The notes under the pieces were generated by a model. It did not search any database, was not told where the DNA came from, and was given only the letters and a program-made list of their open reading frames with translations. A stretch of 64,000 nucleotides of DNA. Origin: Dichetophora obliterata. Taxonomy: Eukaryota > Arthropoda > Insecta > Diptera > Sciomyzidae. The stretch is taken from the NCBI GenBank assembly GCA_963920525.1, contig OY986435.1, positions 270,477,574-270,541,573 on the forward strand. The letters run 5' to 3'. The position numbers and the translations under genes are program-made. Of this stretch, positions 61,446 through 64,000 are shown piece after piece. Within the stretch, counting starts at the first letter, position 1; each line of letters begins with the position of its first letter.

Positions 61446-63581
61446 CGTCCTTATCTGATATGTAGTTTTTATTTTAGAAAATAAATAAAAAAAATAAAAA
61501 TTGACAAAAAAGGGCACATGAAATTAACATGAAATCTAATTTTTAAAATTATTTTAAGGATACAGTCTTGTGGGCAGTAGCTTAAGGAACATTTTGATGC
61601 ATAAATCGTCCTTTTATGATGTATGGTTTAGAAGTTATGGCTAAAAAATCAAAAAAATCGCAAAAAACCACGTCAAAAACTATGATTCATGTAAAAAATT
61701 TTAACAAGATTCTTGAAAAAAAAATCAAATTCCAGAAAACTTTTTTCTGAATATGTAGTCTTGTGTATATATGTATTAGAAACAATTTGGTGTATAAATC
61801 GTCCTTGTAGGATGTATGGTTTGGGAGTTATGACGGAAAAAGCACATGTTTTTGGCCAGCTTCCACTCCAAAAAGTGTTCTACAACTCCTAAACTACAAG
61901 AGTTAGAGTAAACGGCATCTGGACAAAGGAGTATCCCTTCTTAAGGACGAGGACCTGGTGCTCATTTTAATGCATGAATCGTCCTTATCTGATATGTAGT
62001 TTTTATTTTAGAAAATAAATAAAAAAAATAAAAATTGACAAAAAAGGGCACATGAAATTAACATGAAATCTAATTTTTAAAATTATTTTAAGGATACAGT
62101 CTTGTGGGCAGTAGCTTAAGGAACATTTTGATGCATAAATCATCCTTTTATGATGTATGGTTTAGAAGTTATGGCTAAAAAATCAAAAAAATCGCAAAAA
62201 ACCACGTCAAAAACTATGATTCATGTAAAAAATTTTAACTAAGATTCTTGAAAAAAATCAAATTCCAGAAAACTTTTTTCTGAATATGCAGTCTTGTGTA
62301 TATATGTATTAGAAACAATTTGGTGTATAAATCGTCCTTGTAGGATGTATGGTTTGGGAGTTATGAGGGAAAAAGCACATGTTTTTGGTCAGCTTCCACT
62401 CCAAAAAGTGTTCTACTACTCCTAAACTACAAGAGATAGTGCAAACGGCATTTGGACAAAGGAGTATTCCTTCTTAAGGACGAGGACCTGGTGCTCATTT
62501 TAATGCATGAATCGTCCTTATCTGATATGTAGTTTTTATTTTAGAAAATAAATAAAAAAAATAAAAATTGACAAAAAAGGGCACATGAAATTAACATGAA
62601 ATCTAATTTTTAAAATTATTTTAAGGATACAGTCTTGTGGGCAGTAGCTTAAGGAACATTTTGATGCATAAATCGTCCTTTTATGATGTATGGTTTAGAA
62701 GTTATGGCTAAAAAATCAAAAAAATCGCAAAAAACCACGTCAAAAACTATGATTCATGTAAAAAATTTTAACAAGATTCTTGAAAAAAAAAATCAAATTC
62801 CAGAAAACTTTTTTTTGAATATGCAGTCTTGTGTATATATGTATTAGAAACAATTTGGTGTATAAATCGTCCTTGTAGGATGTATGGTTTGGGAGTTATG
62901 ACGGAAAAAGCACATGTTTTTGGCCAGCTTCCACTCCAAAAAGTGTTCTACAACTCCTAAACTACAAGAGATAGTGCAAACGGCATTTGGACAAAGGAGT
63001 ATCCCTTCTTAAGGACGAGGACCTGGTGCTCATTTTAATGCATGAATCGTCCTTATCTGATATGTAGTTTTTATTTTAGAAAATAAATAAAAAAAATAAA
63101 AATTGACAAAAAAGGGCACATGAAATTAACATGAAATCTAATTTTTAAAATTATTTTAAGGATACAGTCTTGTAGGCAGTAGCTTAAGGAACATTTTGAT
63201 GCATAAATCGTCCTTTTATGATGTATGGTTTAGAAGTTATGGCTAAAAAATCAAAAAAATCGCAAAAAACCACGTCAAAAACTATGATTCTTGTAAAAAA
63301 TTTTAACTAAGATTCTTGAAAAAAAATCAAATTCCAGAAAACTTTTTTCTGAATATGCAGTCTTGTGTATATATGTATTAGAAACAATTTGGTGTATAAA
63401 TCGTCCTTGTAGGATGTATGGTTTGGGAGTTATGAGGGAAAAAGCACATGTTTTTGGCCAGCTTCCACTCCAAAAAGTGTTCTACAACTCCTAAACTACA
63501 AGAGTTAGAGCAAACGGCATCTGGACAAAGGAGTATCCCTTCTTAAGGAAGAGGACCTGATGCTCATTTTAATGCATGAAT
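61446..63581 (+). repeat. Four monomers related to the 49-55 kb segment
   Basis: Monomers at 61446 (aacaag, 9-A run, 'atgtagtc', 'gagtaaac'), 61980 ('aatcatcc', 7-A run, gaggg, 'ctactactcc'), 62513 (aacaag, 10-A run, ttttTTtg, ATAGTG) and 63048 ('tgtaggcag', 'aaggaagagg', 'cctgatgct'). The 63048 monomer and the partial unit after it repeat 49168-50120 at an offset of about 13.9 kb. Confidence 0.75.
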
Positions 63582-64000
63582 CGTCCTTATCTGATATGTA
63601 GTTTTTATTTTAGAAAATAAATAAAAAAAATAAAAATTGACAAAAAAGGGCACATGAAATTAACATGAAATCTAATTTTTAAAATTATTTTAATGATACA
63701 GTCTTGTGGGCAGTAGCTTAAGGAACATTTTGATGCATAAATCGTCCTTTTATGATGTATGGTTTAGAAGTTATGGCTAAAAAATCAAAAAAATCGCAAA
63801 AAACCACGTCAAAAACTATGATTCATGTAAAAAATTTTAACTAAGATTCTTGAAAAAAATCAAATTCCAGAAAACTTTTTTCTGAATATGCAGTCTTGTG
63901 TATATATGTATTAGAAACAATTTGGTGTATAAATCGTCCTTGTAGGATGTATGGTTTGGGAGTTATGAGGGAAAAAGCACATGTTTTTGGTCAGCTTCCA
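63582..64000 (+). repeat. Partial satellite monomer at right edge (l-like)
   Basis: Contains subunits A, B and part of C, with 'ttttaatgatac', CAT, aacTaag, a 7-A run, gaggg and ggTcag. It matches 49702-50120 and 52903-53322. It stops inside C, so the array continues past the window. Confidence 0.93.

Larger units (their letters stand above)
1..64000. repeat. Satellite DNA array, about 534-bp monomer, head-to-tail, whole window
   Basis: The motif 'cgtccttatctga' (rarely altered) recurs about every 533-536 bp from 141 to 63582, giving 119 complete monomers plus two partial ones, all in one orientation. No stretch falls outside the periodic pattern. Most monomers differ from each other by scattered single-base substitutions and one-base changes in A-runs. 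Three outliers carry larger deletions: 38590-39078, 40146-40634 and 40635-41158. The sequence is AT-rich with many A-runs. Established knowledge: long homogenised tandem arrays of this type are typical of eukaryotic heterochromatin, often centromeric or pericentromeric. The chromosomal position and the species are not visible here. Confidence 0.97.

Noticed and set aside
1..64000. CRISPR array
   Set aside because: The repeating unit is about 534 bp and continuous, with no short identical repeats separated by unique spacers and no cas genes.
1..64000. Tandem-repeat protein gene or giant exon
   Set aside because: No frame stays open through even one monomer, and monomer lengths of 532-536 bp are not kept in a multiple of three.
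1..64000. Transposon, LTR or tandem rDNA/5S/tRNA cluster
   Set aside because: I saw no terminal repeats, target-site duplications, transposase or reverse-transcriptase coding sequence, and no rRNA or tRNA-like sequence in the monomer.
1..64000. Primate-type CENP-B box or telomere repeat
   Set aside because: No match to the CENP-B box consensus or to short telomeric hexamer or pentamer arrays in the monomer. The 16-bp core is a different sequence.

Overview
The whole window is one uninterrupted, head-to-tail satellite DNA array. I find no gene, RNA gene, transposon, CRISPR array or unique-sequence island. The unit is an AT-rich monomer of about 534 bp. Using the start of the 'cgtccttatctga' motif as the phase mark, I counted 119 complete monomers (141 to 63581) and a partial monomer at each edge (1-140, 63582-64000). 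All run in the same orientation, and the mean length is about 533 bp. Both window edges fall inside monomers, so the array extends beyond 64 kb. A long, AT-rich, locally homogenised array with higher-order structure points to eukaryotic constitutive heterochromatin (centromeric, pericentromeric or subtelomeric). I cannot name the species or clade from the sequence. Long A-runs, AATAAA-type stretches and the lack of any coding sequence also argue against a prokaryotic region.

There are three nested levels. (1) Each 534-bp monomer is a diverged trimer of subunits A, B and C (about 161, 193 and 180 bp between anchors). Each subunit carries the core TGYATRAATCGTCCTT, usually followed by a GAT(A/G)T-like stretch and, in B and C, by 'atggttt..gagttatg'-like sequence. 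(2) Monomers fall into recognisable variant types. The diagnostic sites are cggcac/gggcac, cctGtt/cctTtt, attCATgta/attCTTgta, aacTaag/aacaag, ttttTTtg/ttttTCtg, gacgg/gaggg, ggCcag/ggTcag, gttGta/gttCta and TTAGAG/ATAGTG/ATAAAG. I call them a (cccacg, gttGta, agtatctctt), b (CAT, TT, core ggtcc, TTAGAG), c (cggcac, cctGtt, CTT, TTAGAG), d (gctaaaaaataaaa, gaagtc, gaggg, ATAGTG), e (a-like with tccAaaac), g (ATAAAG, cttacgg), k (TA variant, attgggtg, tgtctttgg), l (ttttaaTgat) and n (tattgttt, aacaag). (3) These types recur in fixed orders as higher-order repeats.

Layout: 141-6550 is an 11- to 12-monomer block, repeated at 6551-11358 with a clean two-monomer difference. 11359-12426 is a pair of g-like monomers. 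12427-16166 holds mixed and k-l dimer units. 16167-16700 is a chimeric junction monomer. 16701-19369 is a third copy of the start of the first block, and 19370-22574 is a b-c-d trimer reiteration. 24712-31118 is an l-n-k trimer array with one fused monomer. 31119-35388 has a four-monomer periodicity. 35389-44360 has mixed units including two monomers with the same 46-bp deletion, then a trimer duplication. 45964-49167, 49168-57172 and 57173-60377 show 3-, 6-, 9- and 3-monomer offsets. 60912-61445 is the most divergent monomer I noticed.

Short open frames (70-92 codons) occur in many monomers on both strands. They are repeat-phase artefacts: they appear or vanish with single-base indels and point changes and overlap on both strands of the same DNA. 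The interest here lies in satellite architecture and in visible traces of unequal exchange, not in a gene system.
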